From assembly GCF_000425785.1 (NCBI RefSeq), contig NZ_AUEC01000035.1, positions 1-58,340 of the forward strand: DNA of 58,340 nucleotides, written 5' to 3'. Origin of the DNA: Pseudomonas taiwanensis DSM 21245. GTDB taxonomy: Bacteria > Pseudomonadota > Gammaproteobacteria > Pseudomonadales > Pseudomonadaceae. Below, in pieces: positions 45,050 to 55,659 of the stretch. Below the pieces are notes generated by a model. The model ran no database searches, was not told the DNA's origin, and saw nothing but the letters and a program-made list of their open reading frames with translations. The number at the start of each line of letters is the position of its first letter. Position 1 is the stretch's first letter. The translations under genes were made by a program, and so were the position numbers.

Positions 45050-46879
45050 TTGATACGTCCCCTCCTGCTGTCACTCAGCCTGGCCTTGAGCTTTCCCGCA
45101 GTCGCGATGGTGAGCGAAAGCCACGGATACGCGCAGTTCGGCACGCTCAAGTACCCGGCCACATTCACCCATTTCGACTGGGTCAACCCGCAAGCGCCCA
45201 AAGGCGGCACGTTGCGGGCCATGGCATTTGGCACGTTCGACACGCTCAACCCCTACACCTTCAAGGGCTCCAGCCCGGTCACCACACCGAACTTCCTGCA
45301 ATACGGCATTAGCGAGCTAAACGAACCGCTGATGATCGGTACCGGCCAGTACGACCCATCCGGTGATGAACCGACCTCCAGCTATGGCCTGATCGCCCGC
45401 TCGGTGGAATACAGCGAGGACCGCAGCTGGGTGGTATTCAACCTGCGTCCTGAAGCCCGATTCCACGACGGTCACCCGATCACTTCGGCAGACGTTGCGT
45501 TCTCCTACCGAACCCTGCTCAAGGAGGGCCACCCGATCTACCGCACCAATCTACAGGAAGTGCGGCGGGTGGATATTCTTGGGCCGCTGCGTATCCGCTT
45601 CGTGTTCAAGCGCACTGGCAACCCCTTGCTGATCCTGCGTTTGGGAGAAATGCCAGTGCTGCCTAAGCATTACTGGCAAAACCGCGACTTCAAGGCCACA
45701 ACCTTCGAGCCGCCGCTGGGCAGCGGTCCATACCGCATCACCCAGGTGCAGCCAGGCCGCAGCCTGGTGTTCGAGCGTGTGAAGAATTACTGGGGCAAGG
45801 ACCTGGCGGTCAACCGGGGCAAGTACAACTTCGACCGTGTCGAGTACGAGTTCTACCGCGACGCCACGGTGGCCTTCGAAGCCTTCAAGGCCGGCGAATT
45901 CGACATCTATATCGAGCACCAGGCCAAGAACTGGGCGAACGGCTACAACTTTCCGGCGGTGCGCCGGGGTGATGTGATCAAGGCGCAAATACCCCACCGC
46001 ATTCCGACCCAGACCCAAGGGCTGTTCATGAACAGCCGCCGCGCCACCTTCAGCGATGCGCAGGTTCGTCAGGCCCTGGGCCTGATGCTCGATTTCGAGT
46101 GGACCAACCGCGCCCTGTTCAGCAGCGCCTACCGGCGTTCGACCAGTTACTACCCCAACAGCGAGTTCGCGGCGACCGGCCTGCCCACCGGCAAGGAATG
46201 GCTGCTGCTCGCACCGTTCCGCGACCAGTTGCCAGATAAGCTGTTCACCGAGCCCTACAAGGTCAGCCACACCGATGGCCGCGGTATCAACCGCCAGACC
46301 CTGCGCCAGGCCCTGGCCCTGTTCGCCCAAGCCGGCTGGAAGCTTGACGGCCAACGCCTGGTGAACAACAAAGGCCAGCAGTTGCGCATGGAACTGTTGC
46401 TGGTTAACCCCAACCTTGAACGCATCCTGCAACCTTATGTCGAAAACCTGGCGAGCATCGGTATCGACGCGCGCCTGCGCACCGTGGACCGGGCCCAGTA
46501 CAAACAGCGCCTGGACCAGTTCGATTTCGACATGATCCTGATGACCCTGAACCAGACCCTCAGCCCTGGGCTCGAGCAATGGCTGTACTTCCACTCCAGC
46601 CAGGCGACCACCAAGGGCAGCAAGAACTATGCTGGGGTCAAGGACCCGGTGGTCGACCACCTGCTCGACACGTTGCTCGCCGCCCGTACCCGCGACGACC
46701 AGGTCGCCGCCGCCCGCGCCCTGGACCGTGTGCTTTCGTGGCATTACTACATGATTCCCAACTGGTATCTCGACAATCACCGCCTGGCGTACCGCAACCG
46801 GTTCGCTTTCGTCGCCACACCGCCCTATACACTGGGCTTGAACAGCTGGTGGCTCAAGACTTCGGAGAAAGCCCAATGA
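45050..46879 (+). CDS. yejA: ABC transporter substrate-binding protein, family 5 (YejA-like), copy 1
   Basis: A 609-residue periplasmic oligopeptide-binding protein. Residues 1-19 form a signal peptide (MIRPLLLSLSLALSFPAVA); the mature part has the family 5 pattern [36 protein letters not shown] and LGSGPYRI. YejABEF systems import peptides and, in E. coli, microcin C. There is no ATG near the signal peptide, so a TTG at 45050 is proposed; a longer frame to 44936 lacks a signal. Its TGA overlaps the ATG of the second copy. Two binding proteins feed one permease. Confidence 0.88.
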   Translation: MIRPLLLSLSLALSFPAVAMVSESHGYAQFGTLKYPATFTHFDWVNPQAPKGGTLRAMAFGTFDTLNPYTFKGSSPVTTPNFLQYGISELNEPLMIGTGQYDPSGDEPTSSYGLIARSVEYSEDRSWVVFNLRPEARFHDGHPITSADVAFSYRTLLKEGHPIYRTNLQEVRRVDILGPLRIRFVFKRTGNPLLILRLGEMPVLPKHYWQNRDFKATTFEPPLGSGPYRITQVQPGRSLVFERVKNYWGKDLAVNRGKYNFDRVEYEFYRDATVAFEAFKAGEFDIYIEHQAKNWANGYNFPAVRRGDVIKAQIPHRIPTQTQGLFMNSRRATFSDAQVRQALGLMLDFEWTNRALFSSAYRRSTSYYPNSEFAATGLPTGKEWLLLAPFRDQLPDKLFTEPYKVSHTDGRGINRQTLRQALALFAQAGWKLDGQRLVNNKGQQLRMELLLVNPNLERILQPYVENLASIGIDARLRTVDRAQYKQRLDQFDFDMILMTLNQTLSPGLEQWLYFHSSQATTKGSKNYAGVKDPVVDHLLDTLLAARTRDDQVAAARALDRVLSWHYYMIPNWYLDNHRLAYRNRFAFVATPPYTLGLNSWWLKTSEKAQ

Positions 46880-48717
46880 TGCCAACGCATCGACTGCGCC
46901 GGCTGGCAGGCAGCCTGTGGCTCGCCTGCCTGAGCCTACCGGCATTGGCCGCGCCACAACATGCGCTTACCCTTTACGACGAAGCGCCCAAGTATCCGGC
47001 CGACTTCAAGCACTTCGACTACGTCAACCCGGACGCCCCCAAGGGCGGTACCTTCCGTCAGTCCAGCTTCGGCGGCTTCGACAGCCTCAACCCCTTCATC
47101 AACAAAGGGGTCGCCGCCGACAACATCAGCATCATCTACGACACGTTGATGCGCCAGAGCCTGGACGAGCCGTTCACCGAGTATGGCCTGGTGGCCGGCA
47201 AGATCGAAAAAGCCCCGGACAACAGCTGGGTGCGCTTCTACCTGCGCCCCGAAGCCCGCTTCCATGACGGCCACCCGATGCGGGCCGACGATGTGGTGTT
47301 CACCTTCAATGCCCTGACCAAGCAAGGGGCGCCGCTGTACCGGCAGTACTATGCCGACGTGGCCGAAGTGGTCGCCGAAGATCCGCTGCGGGTGCTGTTC
47401 AAGTTCAAGCACGGGAACAACCGTGAGCTGCCGCTGATTCTCGGCCAACTGCCAGTGCTGCCCAAGCACTGGTACGAGGGCCGCGACTTCACCCGCGGCA
47501 ACCTGGAAATTCCGCTGGGCAGCGGCCCGTACAAGGTGGCCGAGGTCAAGGCTGGCCGTTCGATTCGCTACGAGCGGGTCAAGGACTACTGGGCCAAGGA
47601 CCTGCCGATCAACCGAGGTTTCTACAACTTCGACGCCATGACCTTCGACGCTTTCCGCGACAACACCGTGGCCCTGGAAGCGCTCAAGGCCGGGCAATTC
47701 GACTACTGGCTGGAAATGAGCGCGAAGAACTGGGCCACCGCCTACAACGTACCGGCGGTACGTGAAGGTCGCTTGATTCGCGAAGAGCTGCCCAACGGCA
47801 ACCCAACCGGTATGCAAGGCTTTATCTTCAACCTGCGCCGCCCGCTGTTCCAGGACGTACGCGTACGCGAAGCGCTGAGCCTGCTGCTGGACTACGAATG
47901 GACCAACAAACAGCTGTTCAACGGTGCCTACACCCGCACCGGCAGCTACTTCGAAAACTCCGAAATGGCCGCCCGTGGCCTACCCAGCGCCGATGAACTG
48001 AAGATTCTCGACCCTTTGCGCGGCAAGATCCCCGAGCAGGTCTTCACCGAGGCATTCCACAACCCGGTCAGCGATGCCAGCGGCGTGATCCGCGAGCAAC
48101 AGCGCAAGGCATACCAGCTGCTGCAGGACGCCGGCTGGAAGATCGTCGACGACAAGATGGTCGATGCCCAGGGCAAGCCGGTGTCCATCGAGTTTCTGCT
48201 GGCACAGACCGAGTTCGAGCGTATCCTGCTGCCGTTCAAGCGCAACCTGGCCGACCTGGGCATCGACCTGAACATCCGCCGGGTCGACGTTTCCCAGTAC
48301 ATCAACCGCCTGCGCTCGCGCGACTTCGACATGATCGTCGGTGGTTTCCCGCAGTCCAACTCGCCCGGCAACGAGCAACGCGAGTACTGGACCAGCGCCG
48401 CCGCCGACAACCCCGGCAGCCGCAACTTCATCGGCCTGCGCGACCCGGCCATCGACCAACTGGTCGAGCAGTTGATCAACGCCGATTCGCGCCAGAGCCT
48501 GATCAACCATACCAAGGCACTGGACCGTGTATTGCTCTGGGGCTACTACGTGATCCCCAACTGGCACATCAAGACCTGGCGCGTGGCCTACTGGAACAAC
48601 GTCGGCCACCCGAACGTGTCGCCCAAATACGACGTGGGCATCGACACCTGGTGGATCAAGCCCGAAGTCGCCCCGGCCACGCCGGATACAGCGGCCCCTG
48701 CCGATGAGGCCAACTGA
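46876..48717 (+). CDS. yejA: ABC transporter substrate-binding protein, family 5 (YejA-like), copy 2
   Basis: A 613-residue periplasmic binding protein, closely related to the preceding one: [37 protein letters not shown] and [22 protein letters not shown] align directly. A signal peptide precedes the ALAAPQH cleavage region near residue 25. It starts at the ATG at 46876, overlapping the first copy by 4 bp, and is followed after 1 bp by yejB. The C-terminal tail ([15 protein letters not shown]) is unstructured. The tandem copies probably widen ligand range. Confidence 0.92.
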   Translation: MMPTHRLRRLAGSLWLACLSLPALAAPQHALTLYDEAPKYPADFKHFDYVNPDAPKGGTFRQSSFGGFDSLNPFINKGVAADNISIIYDTLMRQSLDEPFTEYGLVAGKIEKAPDNSWVRFYLRPEARFHDGHPMRADDVVFTFNALTKQGAPLYRQYYADVAEVVAEDPLRVLFKFKHGNNRELPLILGQLPVLPKHWYEGRDFTRGNLEIPLGSGPYKVAEVKAGRSIRYERVKDYWAKDLPINRGFYNFDAMTFDAFRDNTVALEALKAGQFDYWLEMSAKNWATAYNVPAVREGRLIREELPNGNPTGMQGFIFNLRRPLFQDVRVREALSLLLDYEWTNKQLFNGAYTRTGSYFENSEMAARGLPSADELKILDPLRGKIPEQVFTEAFHNPVSDASGVIREQQRKAYQLLQDAGWKIVDDKMVDAQGKPVSIEFLLAQTEFERILLPFKRNLADLGIDLNIRRVDVSQYINRLRSRDFDMIVGGFPQSNSPGNEQREYWTSAAADNPGSRNFIGLRDPAIDQLVEQLINADSRQSLINHTKALDRVLLWGYYVIPNWHIKTWRVAYWNNVGHPNVSPKYDVGIDTWWIKPEVAPATPDTAAPADEAN

Positions 48718-48718
48718 C

Positions 48719-49792
48719 ATGCTGGCCTACATCCTGCGACGCCTGCTGCTGATCATTCCAACGCTGTTCGGCATCCTGATCATCAACTTCATCATCGTCC
48801 AGGCCGCCCCCGGTGGCCCGGTGGAACAAATGATCGCCAAGCTCGAAGGCTTCGAAGGCGCCACCAGCCGCATCGCCGGCGGTGGCGCGGAGGTCTCGGT
48901 GGCCGGTTCCAGCTACCGAGGGGCGCAAGGCCTTGACCCGGCGCTGGTCGCCGAGATCGAGCGGATGTACGGCTTCGACAAGTCGGCGCCGGAACGGTTG
49001 TGGATCATGATCAAGAACTACGCCCAACTGGATTTTGGGGAAAGCTTCTTCCGCGACGCCAAGGTCATCGACCTGATTGCAGAGAAGATGCCGGTGTCGA
49101 TCTCGCTGGGGCTGTGGAGCACCCTGATCATGTACCTGGTGTCGATCCCCCTGGGGATCGCCAAGGCAGTGCGTCACGGCAGCCACTTCGACGTCTGGAC
49201 CAGCTCGGCGATCATCGTCGGCTATGCCATTCCCGCGTTCCTGTTCGCCATTTTGCTGATCGTGCTGTTCGCCGGCGGCAGCTACTTCGACTGGTTCCCG
49301 CTCAGGGGCCTGACCTCGAACAACTTCGACGCGCTGTCCACCAGCGGCAAGATACTGGACTACTTCTGGCACCTGGTACTGCCGATTACCGCGCTGGTGA
49401 TCGGCAACTTCGCCACCATGACCCTGCTGACCAAGAACAGTTTCCTCGACGAGATCAACAAACAGTATGTGATCACCGCCAAGGCCAAGGGCCTTAGCCG
49501 GTCGCGGGTGCTGTACGGCCATGTGTTCCGCAACGCCATGCTGCTGGTGATCGCCGGCTTCCCGTCGGCCTTCATCGGAATCTTCTTCACCGGCTCGCTG
49601 CTGATCGAGGTGATCTTCTCCCTCGATGGGCTGGGGCTGATGAGTTTCGAAGCGGCGATCAACCGCGATTACCCGGTGGTCTTCGGCACCCTGTTCATCT
49701 TCACCCTGCTGGGGCTGGTGGTGAAACTGATCGGCGACCTGACCTACACCCTGGTCGATCCACGCATCGACTTCGCCAGCCGGGAGCACTGA
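48719..49792 (+). CDS. yejB: Peptide ABC transporter permease YejB
   Basis: A 357-residue inner-membrane permease. [21 protein letters not shown] is the first helix, a periplasmic insert (about 45-110) follows, and the binding-protein-dependent transport signature with the EAA loop lies near residue 245 ([26 protein letters not shown]). It pairs with YejE. The ATG at 48719 is 1 bp after the yejA2 stop; yejE begins 1 bp after this gene's stop. Confidence 0.93.
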   Translation: MLAYILRRLLLIIPTLFGILIINFIIVQAAPGGPVEQMIAKLEGFEGATSRIAGGGAEVSVAGSSYRGAQGLDPALVAEIERMYGFDKSAPERLWIMIKNYAQLDFGESFFRDAKVIDLIAEKMPVSISLGLWSTLIMYLVSIPLGIAKAVRHGSHFDVWTSSAIIVGYAIPAFLFAILLIVLFAGGSYFDWFPLRGLTSNNFDALSTSGKILDYFWHLVLPITALVIGNFATMTLLTKNSFLDEINKQYVITAKAKGLSRSRVLYGHVFRNAMLLVIAGFPSAFIGIFFTGSLLIEVIFSLDGLGLMSFEAAINRDYPVVFGTLFIFTLLGLVVKLIGDLTYTLVDPRIDFASREH

Positions 49793-49793
49793 C

Positions 49794-50813
49794 ATGGCCC
49801 TGTCCCCTCTCAACCGTCGGCGCTTCGAGCGCTTCAAGGCCAACCGCCGGGGCTGGTGGTCATTGTGGCTGTTCATCATTCTGTTCGGCCTGAGCCTGGG
49901 TGCCGAACTGATCGCCAACGACAAACCCATCGCCGTGCGTTACGACGGCCAATGGTATTTCCCGGCGTTCAAGCGCTACCCAGAGACCACCTTTGGCGGC
50001 GAATTCCCGCTGGAGGCCAACTACAAGAGCCCGTATATCCGCGAGCTGTTGGCCAAGAAAGACAGCCTGGTGCTGTGGGCGCCGATTCCGTTCAGCTACC
50101 AGAGCATCAACTACGACCTAAAGGTCCCAGCCCCTGCGCCGCCTTCGGCCGACAACTGGCTGGGCACCGATGACCAGGGACGCGACGTGCTGGCCCGAGT
50201 GATCTACGGTTTCCGCGTTTCGGTGCTGTTCGCCCTGACGCTGACCGTGCTCAGCTCCATCGTCGGCGTCATTGCCGGCGCCTTGCAGGGCTACTACGGC
50301 GGCTGGGTCGACCTGGCCGGACAGCGCTTCCTGGAGGTCTGGTCGGGCTTGCCGGTGCTGTACTTGCTGATCATCCTGGCAAGTTTCGTTCAGCCCAATT
50401 TCTGGTGGCTGCTGGGGATCATGCTGCTGTTCTCCTGGATGAGCCTGGTGGACGTGGTCCGCGCCGAGTTCCTGCGCGGGCGTAACCTCGAATACGTGCG
50501 CGCCGCCCGTGCCCTGGGCATGCGCAATGGCGCGATCATGTACCGGCACATCCTGCCCAACGCGATGATTTCGACCATGACCTTCATGCCCTTCATCCTC
50601 ACTGGCGCCATCGGCACCCTGACCGCCCTGGACTTCCTCGGCTTCGGCCTGCCGCCCGGCGCGCCTTCGCTGGGTGAGCTGGTGGCCCAGGGCAAATCCA
50701 ACCTGCAGGCGCCCTGGCTGGGCATCAGCGCCTTCGCCGTACTGGCGGTGATGTTGAGCCTGCTGGTGTTCATCGGCGAGTCCGCCCGTGACGCCTTCGA
50801 CCCGAGGAAATGA
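49794..50813 (+). CDS. yejE: Peptide ABC transporter permease YejE
   Basis: A 339-residue permease with the short Arg-rich N-terminus (NRRRFERFKANRRGWWSLWLF), a long periplasmic segment (about 40-135), WLGTDDQGRDVLARVIYGFR and the EAA loop (YVRAARALGMRNGAIMYRHILPNAM). Second membrane subunit of the Yej importer; 1 bp gaps to both neighbours indicate strict co-translation. Confidence 0.94.
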   Translation: MALSPLNRRRFERFKANRRGWWSLWLFIILFGLSLGAELIANDKPIAVRYDGQWYFPAFKRYPETTFGGEFPLEANYKSPYIRELLAKKDSLVLWAPIPFSYQSINYDLKVPAPAPPSADNWLGTDDQGRDVLARVIYGFRVSVLFALTLTVLSSIVGVIAGALQGYYGGWVDLAGQRFLEVWSGLPVLYLLIILASFVQPNFWWLLGIMLLFSWMSLVDVVRAEFLRGRNLEYVRAARALGMRNGAIMYRHILPNAMISTMTFMPFILTGAIGTLTALDFLGFGLPPGAPSLGELVAQGKSNLQAPWLGISAFAVLAVMLSLLVFIGESARDAFDPRK

Positions 50814-50814
50814 C

Positions 50815-52425
50815 ATGAGCGAAGACAACCTGATCGAAGTCCGTGACCTTGCGGTGGAGTTCGTCACCGGCGAGCAGGTCAACCGCGTGGTCGATGGCAT
50901 CAGTTTCGACATCCGCAAGGGCGAGACCCTGGCCCTGGTCGGCGAGAGCGGTTCGGGCAAATCGGTGACCGCCCACTCGATCCTGCGCTTGCTGCCCTAC
51001 CCCCTCGCACGCCACCCCGGCGGCAGCATCCGCTACGAGGGGAAGGACCTGTTGCATCAAAGCGAAAAGGCCATGCGCCACATTCGCGGCAACCGCATCG
51101 CGATGATCTTCCAGGAGCCAATGACCTCCTTGAACCCGCTTCACTGCATCGAGAAACAGATCAACGAGATCCTGCTGATACACAAGGGCCTGACGGGCAA
51201 GCAAGCCACCGCCCGCACCCTCGAACTGCTGGAAATGGTCGGTATTCCCGAGCCGAAGAAGCGTCTGAAGGCCTTGCCCCATGAACTGTCCGGCGGCCAG
51301 CGCCAACGGGTGATGATCGCCATGGCCCTGGCCAACGAGCCTGAACTGCTGATCGCCGACGAACCAACCACGGCACTGGACGTGACAGTTCAGCTGAAGA
51401 TTCTTGAGCTGCTCAAGAAACTGCAGAAGCGCCTGGGCATGGCCCTGTTGTTGATCAGCCACGACCTCAACCTGGTGCGGCGCATCGCCCACCGCGTGTG
51501 CGTGATGCAACGCGGACAGATCGTCGAACAAGCCGACTGCAGCCAACTGTTCAGCGCACCGCAACACCCTTACACGCAGATGCTGATCAACGCCGAGCCG
51601 AGCGGTTTGCCTGCACATAACCCGGAGGGCGCGCCGCTACTGGAGGTGAAGGACCTCAAGGTCTGGTTCCCGATCAAAAAGGGGCTTCTGCGGCGCACGG
51701 TTGACCATGTGAAGGCGGTGGATGGCGTCAACTTCAGCCTGCCCCAGGGGCAGACGCTAGGGATCGTGGGTGAGTCCGGCTCCGGTAAATCGACATTGGG
51801 CTTGGCCATCCTGCGCTTGATTTCAAGCCAGGGGGCAATCCGGTTCCACGGGCAGAACCTGGAGCGCTTGAACCAGAAGGAAGTCAGGCCACTGCGGCGG
51901 GAAATGCAGGTGGTGTTCCAGGACCCCTTCGGCAGCCTGAGCCCGCGCATGTGCGTGGCGGACATCGTCGGCGAGGGTTTGCGTATCCACCGCATCGGCA
52001 CTGCGCAGGAACAGGAAGCGGCGATTATCGCGGCACTGGAGGAAGTGGGGCTCGATCCGCGGACCCGTCACCGTTATCCCCATGAGTTTTCCGGAGGCCA
52101 ACGTCAGCGGATCGCGATTGCCCGGGCCTTGGTGTTGAAGCCTGCACTGATCTTGCTGGACGAGCCAACTTCAGCGCTGGACCGGACCGTACAACGGCAG
52201 GTCGTGGAATTGCTGCGCAATCTGCAGAGCAAGTACAACCTTACCTACCTGTTCATCAGTCATGACCTGGCGGTGGTCAAGGCGCTGAGTCACCAGTTGA
52301 TGGTGATCAAGCATGGACATGTGGTGGAACAAGGGGATGCGCAGACAATCTTCCATGCGCCGCAGCATGCCTATACGCGGCAGCTGCTGGAGGCGGCGTT
52401 CCTGGAAGTGGAAGCGGTCGGATAG
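50815..52425 (+). CDS. yejF: Peptide ABC transporter ATPase YejF (fused double NBD)
   Basis: A 536-residue protein with two complete nucleotide-binding domains. Each has a Walker A (GESGSGKS near 43 and again near 325), a signature ([16 protein letters not shown]) and a Walker B ([15 protein letters not shown]), so both halves look catalytically competent. It powers the YejBE permease. The ATG at 50815 gives [16 protein letters not shown]. Last gene of the operon; no clear terminator follows. Confidence 0.95.
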   Translation: MSEDNLIEVRDLAVEFVTGEQVNRVVDGISFDIRKGETLALVGESGSGKSVTAHSILRLLPYPLARHPGGSIRYEGKDLLHQSEKAMRHIRGNRIAMIFQEPMTSLNPLHCIEKQINEILLIHKGLTGKQATARTLELLEMVGIPEPKKRLKALPHELSGGQRQRVMIAMALANEPELLIADEPTTALDVTVQLKILELLKKLQKRLGMALLLISHDLNLVRRIAHRVCVMQRGQIVEQADCSQLFSAPQHPYTQMLINAEPSGLPAHNPEGAPLLEVKDLKVWFPIKKGLLRRTVDHVKAVDGVNFSLPQGQTLGIVGESGSGKSTLGLAILRLISSQGAIRFHGQNLERLNQKEVRPLRREMQVVFQDPFGSLSPRMCVADIVGEGLRIHRIGTAQEQEAAIIAALEEVGLDPRTRHRYPHEFSGGQRQRIAIARALVLKPALILLDEPTSALDRTVQRQVVELLRNLQSKYNLTYLFISHDLAVVKALSHQLMVIKHGHVVEQGDAQTIFHAPQHAYTRQLLEAAFLEVEAVG

Positions 52426-52444
52426 GTTGCCCGCGAAAAACCAA

Positions 52445-52555
52445 CTACTCGGGGATCAGGAGGCGTACCGCGTCTTCTGCTCGCCGAGCGTGTGGTTTCA
52501 GCGCACCCTGCAGAAGGTCACGAGCCTCGGCGAGCTGGCGAAAAAACAGTCTCAC
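52445..52555 (-). CDS. Possible 36-residue small protein or gene remnant
   Basis: A short frame starting at a GTG with GAGG eight bases upstream, encoding an amphipathic Arg/Ala/Leu-rich helix that ends RLLIPE. It follows the XRE-cupin regulator at 52566 in the same direction by 10 bp. It could be a co-translated small protein, the tail of a lost gene, or chance. No function recognised. Confidence 0.25.
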   Translation of the reverse strand: MRLFFRQLAEARDLLQGALKPHARRAEDAVRLLIPE

Positions 52556-52565
52556 TGCGCGTGCC

Positions 52566-53120
52566 TCAATTGAAGACCCAAAGCACGCGGGTGGGTTTGT
52601 CCGTTAGGTTGGCGTAACGAAAACGTGCGTGGGATTGCAACTGAAAGCTGTCATTGGTGCGAAGCGTCACAGGCTCACCTTCGTCCAGCCAAACCGTCAA
52701 CTCGCCTTCGAGCACGAAGCAGCCCTGCTCCGAACTGTCATCCAGGTATTCCTCCCCGCTGCTAGCCCCTGGTTCGAGGTGGCTGTCCAGCATGGAAAAA
52801 GCCCCGTTGATCGTGGGCGAGACCAGCACATCGGTAATACCACCGCCCAGATGCAGCGTACGACGGGCCTCAGGACGGGTTACCCAATCGAGCCCACGGG
52901 GTTTGTCCAGGTTGTAAAAGTACGCCGTCGACACACCGAGCGTTTCACTGATCGCCGTCAAGTCCGCCACGGTTGGACGCGACACGCCCCGTTCTACCTG
53001 GGAGAGAAAACCCACCGAACGGCCAATACGTTGAGCCAGCTCGCCCAGTGTCAGGCCTTTGAACTTGCGCAAGTCGCGAATGAGTACAGCCAGCTCTTCA
53101 ATTTCTTCGTGAACTTTCAT
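52566..53120 (-). CDS. XRE-cupin regulator (PuuR-like), inner copy
   Basis: A 184-residue regulator with an N-terminal helix-turn-helix (about 10-65: LRKFKGLTLGELAQRIGRSVGFLSQVERG) and a C-terminal cupin domain (about 110-184) with a beta-barrel pattern ending YANLTDKPTRVLWVFN. This matches PuuR-type regulators of putrescine use. It is highly similar to the regulator at 57034, with an identical last 16 residues, and the two flank the polyamine genes. The ATG at 53120 corresponds exactly to the paralogue's start region (MKVHEEIEELA versus MKMHEEVEALA). Probably responds to a polyamine or its gamma-glutamyl derivative. Confidence 0.88.
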   Translation of the reverse strand: MKVHEEIEELAVLIRDLRKFKGLTLGELAQRIGRSVGFLSQVERGVSRPTVADLTAISETLGVSTAYFYNLDKPRGLDWVTRPEARRTLHLGGGITDVLVSPTINGAFSMLDSHLEPGASSGEEYLDDSSEQGCFVLEGELTVWLDEGEPVTLRTNDSFQLQSHARFRYANLTDKPTRVLWVFN

Positions 53121-53303
53121 GCTTGAACCTTGAACGCAAGAACATCGCATGCCGTGATCTTCAATGGGCTCGACAACATGAAGGCGGGTTCACGAGTTTG
53201 TGCGAAGTAAACGTACGACCCAAGATCAAGCGCGGCTAAGCAACATAGAAATGATTGGCATGGAAAATACAGGAATGCCTTCACAAATCAAGCCCGCCAC
53301 CGC

Positions 53304-53329
53304 GCTTGCTTCAAGGCAGTGAAGCGAGC
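53304..53329. terminator. Hairpin beyond the aminotransferase gene
   Basis: GCTTGCTTCA (53304-53313) pairs with TGAAGCGAGC (53320-53329) with one wobble and a 6-nt loop. It lacks a U-tract, so it is a possible rather than certain terminator. Confidence 0.4.
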
Positions 53330-53372
53330 CCCTCGGCGGGAACCGCTTGGCCCCTACCGAGACGCCCTACCC

Positions 53373-54731
53373 TCACTGAATGGCCTGGTAGGTCAGGTCC
53401 AGGCACTTGCGCGCCTTTTCCACCAGTTCGTCGATCTCTTCGATGCTGATGACCAGTGGCGGCGCGATGATCATGGTATCGCCCACGGCGCGCATGATCA
53501 GGCCATTGTCGAAACAGTGCTGGCGGCAGATCATGCCGACCCCTTGGCCTTCGTAGCGCGCCCGAGTGGCTTTGTCCTTCACCAGCTCGATCGCACCGAG
53601 CATGCCCAACCCGCGCACTTGGCCCACCAGCGGGTGGTCGGCCAACTCGCGCAGGCGCTTTTGCAGGTAGGGCGCGGTTTCTTCGCGGACCCGCTCGATG
53701 ATCTTCTCGTCGCGCAGGATACGCAGGTTTTCCAGGCCTACCGCAGCCGCCACCGGGTGACCGGAGTAAGTGAAGCCATGGTTGAAGTCACCGCCTTCGC
53801 CGAGCACCTTGGCCACTTCGTCACGCACGATCACACCGCCCATGGGGATGTAGCCAGAGGTGAGGCCCTTGGCGATTGTCATCAGGTCGGGCTCAAGGCC
53901 ATAGTAATCGGTACCGAACCACTGGCCGGTTCGACCGAAGCCGCAGATCACCTCGTCGGCGACGAACAGGATGTCGTACTTGGCCAGAATTTCCTTGACC
54001 TTCGGCCAGTAGGTCTGCGGCGGAATGATGACACCTCCGGCTCCCTGGATCGGCTCAGCGATGAAGGCGGCGACATTGTCCACGCCAACCTCAAGAATCT
54101 TCTGTTCCAGCTGCTCGGCCGCCCACACACCGAATTCGGCCTCGGTCATGTCGCCGCCTTCGCCAAACCAGTACGGCTGCGGGATGTGCACGATATCCGG
54201 AATCAGGCCGCCCTGCTGGTGCATGCCGCTCATGCCGCCCAGCCCCGCACCGGCCACGGTGGAGCCGTGGTAACCGTTGATGCGGCCAATGATGACCTTC
54301 TTGCTCTTCTTGCCCTTGATCGCCCAGTAGTGACGAACCATGCGCACCACGGTGTCGTTGCCCTCGGAACCGGAGCCGGTGAAGAACACATGGTTCATGC
54401 CTTGCGGGGCCACGTCGGCAATCGCCTTGGCCAGTTCCAACGCGGGTGGGTGCGCGGTCTGGAAGAACAAGTTGTAGTACGGCAGTTCCTTCATCTGCCG
54501 GCAGGCCACGTCGGCCAGCTCGTCACGACCGTAGCCGACCGCCACGCACCACAGGCCGGCCATGCCATCGAGGATCTTGTTGCCTTCGCTGTCCCACAGG
54601 TACACGCCCTTGGCCGAGGTAATGATACGCGGACCTTTCTCGGCAAGTTGTTTGACATCGCTGAAAGGTGCCAGGTGATGGTCACGACTCATCGCTTGCC
54701 AGGCAAGGGTCTGCGAATTCTTTTCACTCAT
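53373..54731 (-). CDS. spuC: Putrescine/polyamine:pyruvate aminotransferase
   Basis: A 452-residue class III PLP aminotransferase. The cofactor contacts GSGSEGND (119-126), YHGSTVAGAGLGG, the PLP Asp in FVADEVICGFGRTG and the Schiff-base Lys288 (MTIAKGLTSGYIPMGG) are all in place. Overall character fits SpuC-type polyamine:pyruvate transaminases, which convert putrescine or related amines to aldehydes. It is 70 bp downstream of the gamma-glutamyl-GABA hydrolase gene in the same direction. Other diamine or omega-amino-acid substrates are possible. Confidence 0.9.
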   Translation of the reverse strand: MSEKNSQTLAWQAMSRDHHLAPFSDVKQLAEKGPRIITSAKGVYLWDSEGNKILDGMAGLWCVAVGYGRDELADVACRQMKELPYYNLFFQTAHPPALELAKAIADVAPQGMNHVFFTGSGSEGNDTVVRMVRHYWAIKGKKSKKVIIGRINGYHGSTVAGAGLGGMSGMHQQGGLIPDIVHIPQPYWFGEGGDMTEAEFGVWAAEQLEQKILEVGVDNVAAFIAEPIQGAGGVIIPPQTYWPKVKEILAKYDILFVADEVICGFGRTGQWFGTDYYGLEPDLMTIAKGLTSGYIPMGGVIVRDEVAKVLGEGGDFNHGFTYSGHPVAAAVGLENLRILRDEKIIERVREETAPYLQKRLRELADHPLVGQVRGLGMLGAIELVKDKATRARYEGQGVGMICRQHCFDNGLIMRAVGDTMIIAPPLVISIEEIDELVEKARKCLDLTYQAIQ

Positions 54732-54801
54732 CGACTTCTCTCCATCAATATACGCAGGCGGGCTGCGCGAATACTTTTCTATATGCGGGATCGGGCAGTT
54801 T

Positions 54802-55575
54802 TCAGGCGGACTTCAACATCAGTTGGCGCAGCACCGAACGTTGCCGGCAGGCTTTTCCAAACGACTGGAAGATCGTCAGGTAATGTGGGTTTTCCAGCAC
54901 CTGAAACTCCGGGTGCCATTGCACGGCCAGGGCAAATCCCTTGCTGCCTTCCACCGAGATCGCTTCCACCAGGCCATCCGGTGCACGCGCTTCCACCCTT
55001 AACCCAGGCGCCAACACATCTATGCCCTGGCCATGTATGGAATTGACATCGATGATCGCCGGCAACCCCATGCGGTCCATCATGCCGCCTGGCTGTATAT
55101 GCATCGTGTGGCGCGGGCCATATTGCTTTTCCATGGGTTCATCCTTGCCCTCGCGGTGGTCCATGAATGAACCCGTCTCATGAACTTTCTGATGTAAGGT
55201 GCCACCCAGCGCAACATTCATCTCTTGGAAGCCACGGCAAATGCCAAGTACCGGAACGCCTGCCGCGATGGCTGCACGCATGAGCGGTAAAGTCGTGGCG
55301 TCGCGCACAGGGTCGTGATGAGTTCCCGGTGCACTGGCTGGGCCGTTGTAATGGAAAGGTTCGATATTGGACGGCGAGCCGGTAAAGATCAGCCCATCCA
55401 CCGTGTCGATTATGTCGGCGGTATCCATCAAGTCAGCGAGACTGGGAATCACGATTGGTAAACCACACGCCGCCTTGGCCGCAGCGCGCGCATACTTCTC
55501 GCTGATAATCTGGGTCGCATGCTGTTCAATCATGCGGGTGCATGCTGTGATGCCGATAACGGGCACACGTGGCAT
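54802..55575 (-). CDS. puuD: Gamma-glutamyl-gamma-aminobutyrate hydrolase (class I glutamine amidotransferase-like)
   Basis: A 257-residue class I GATase-fold hydrolase with nucleophile Cys113 (LGICRGFQEMNVALGG) and the His221/Glu223 pair (QWHPEFQ). PuuD/SpuA-type enzymes release glutamate from gamma-glutamyl-GABA in the glutamylated polyamine route. The ATG at 55575 has GGAGG upstream; an open extension to 55614 is less likely. Placed between the aminotransferase and the gamma-glutamylpolyamine synthetase. Confidence 0.9.
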   Translation of the reverse strand: MPRVPVIGITACTRMIEQHATQIISEKYARAAAKAACGLPIVIPSLADLMDTADIIDTVDGLIFTGSPSNIEPFHYNGPASAPGTHHDPVRDATTLPLMRAAIAAGVPVLGICRGFQEMNVALGGTLHQKVHETGSFMDHREGKDEPMEKQYGPRHTMHIQPGGMMDRMGLPAIIDVNSIHGQGIDVLAPGLRVEARAPDGLVEAISVEGSKGFALAVQWHPEFQVLENPHYLTIFQSFGKACRQRSVLRQLMLKSA

Positions 55576-55659
55576 ATCATCCTCCGGCAAATCAGTGTTG
55601 GGAGTTATATTCAAACTTGTTGAATAGAGGGTGCAGCGTCATGACTTGGCTATTGGCAC

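Noticed and set aside
45551..46957. 468-codon minus-strand frame over yejA1
   Set aside because: Low-complexity Val/Gln/His-rich translation with no recognisable fold; the plus strand is clearly coding.
48656..49930. 424-codon minus-strand frame over yejB
   Set aside because: Composition is dominated by Asp, Gln, Glu and His runs, typical of the complement of a hydrophobic permease gene.
53319..55046. 575-codon open frame on the plus strand over the aminotransferase gene
   Set aside because: Antisense shadow in GC-rich DNA; the minus strand has spuC and puuD with full active sites and ribosome sites.
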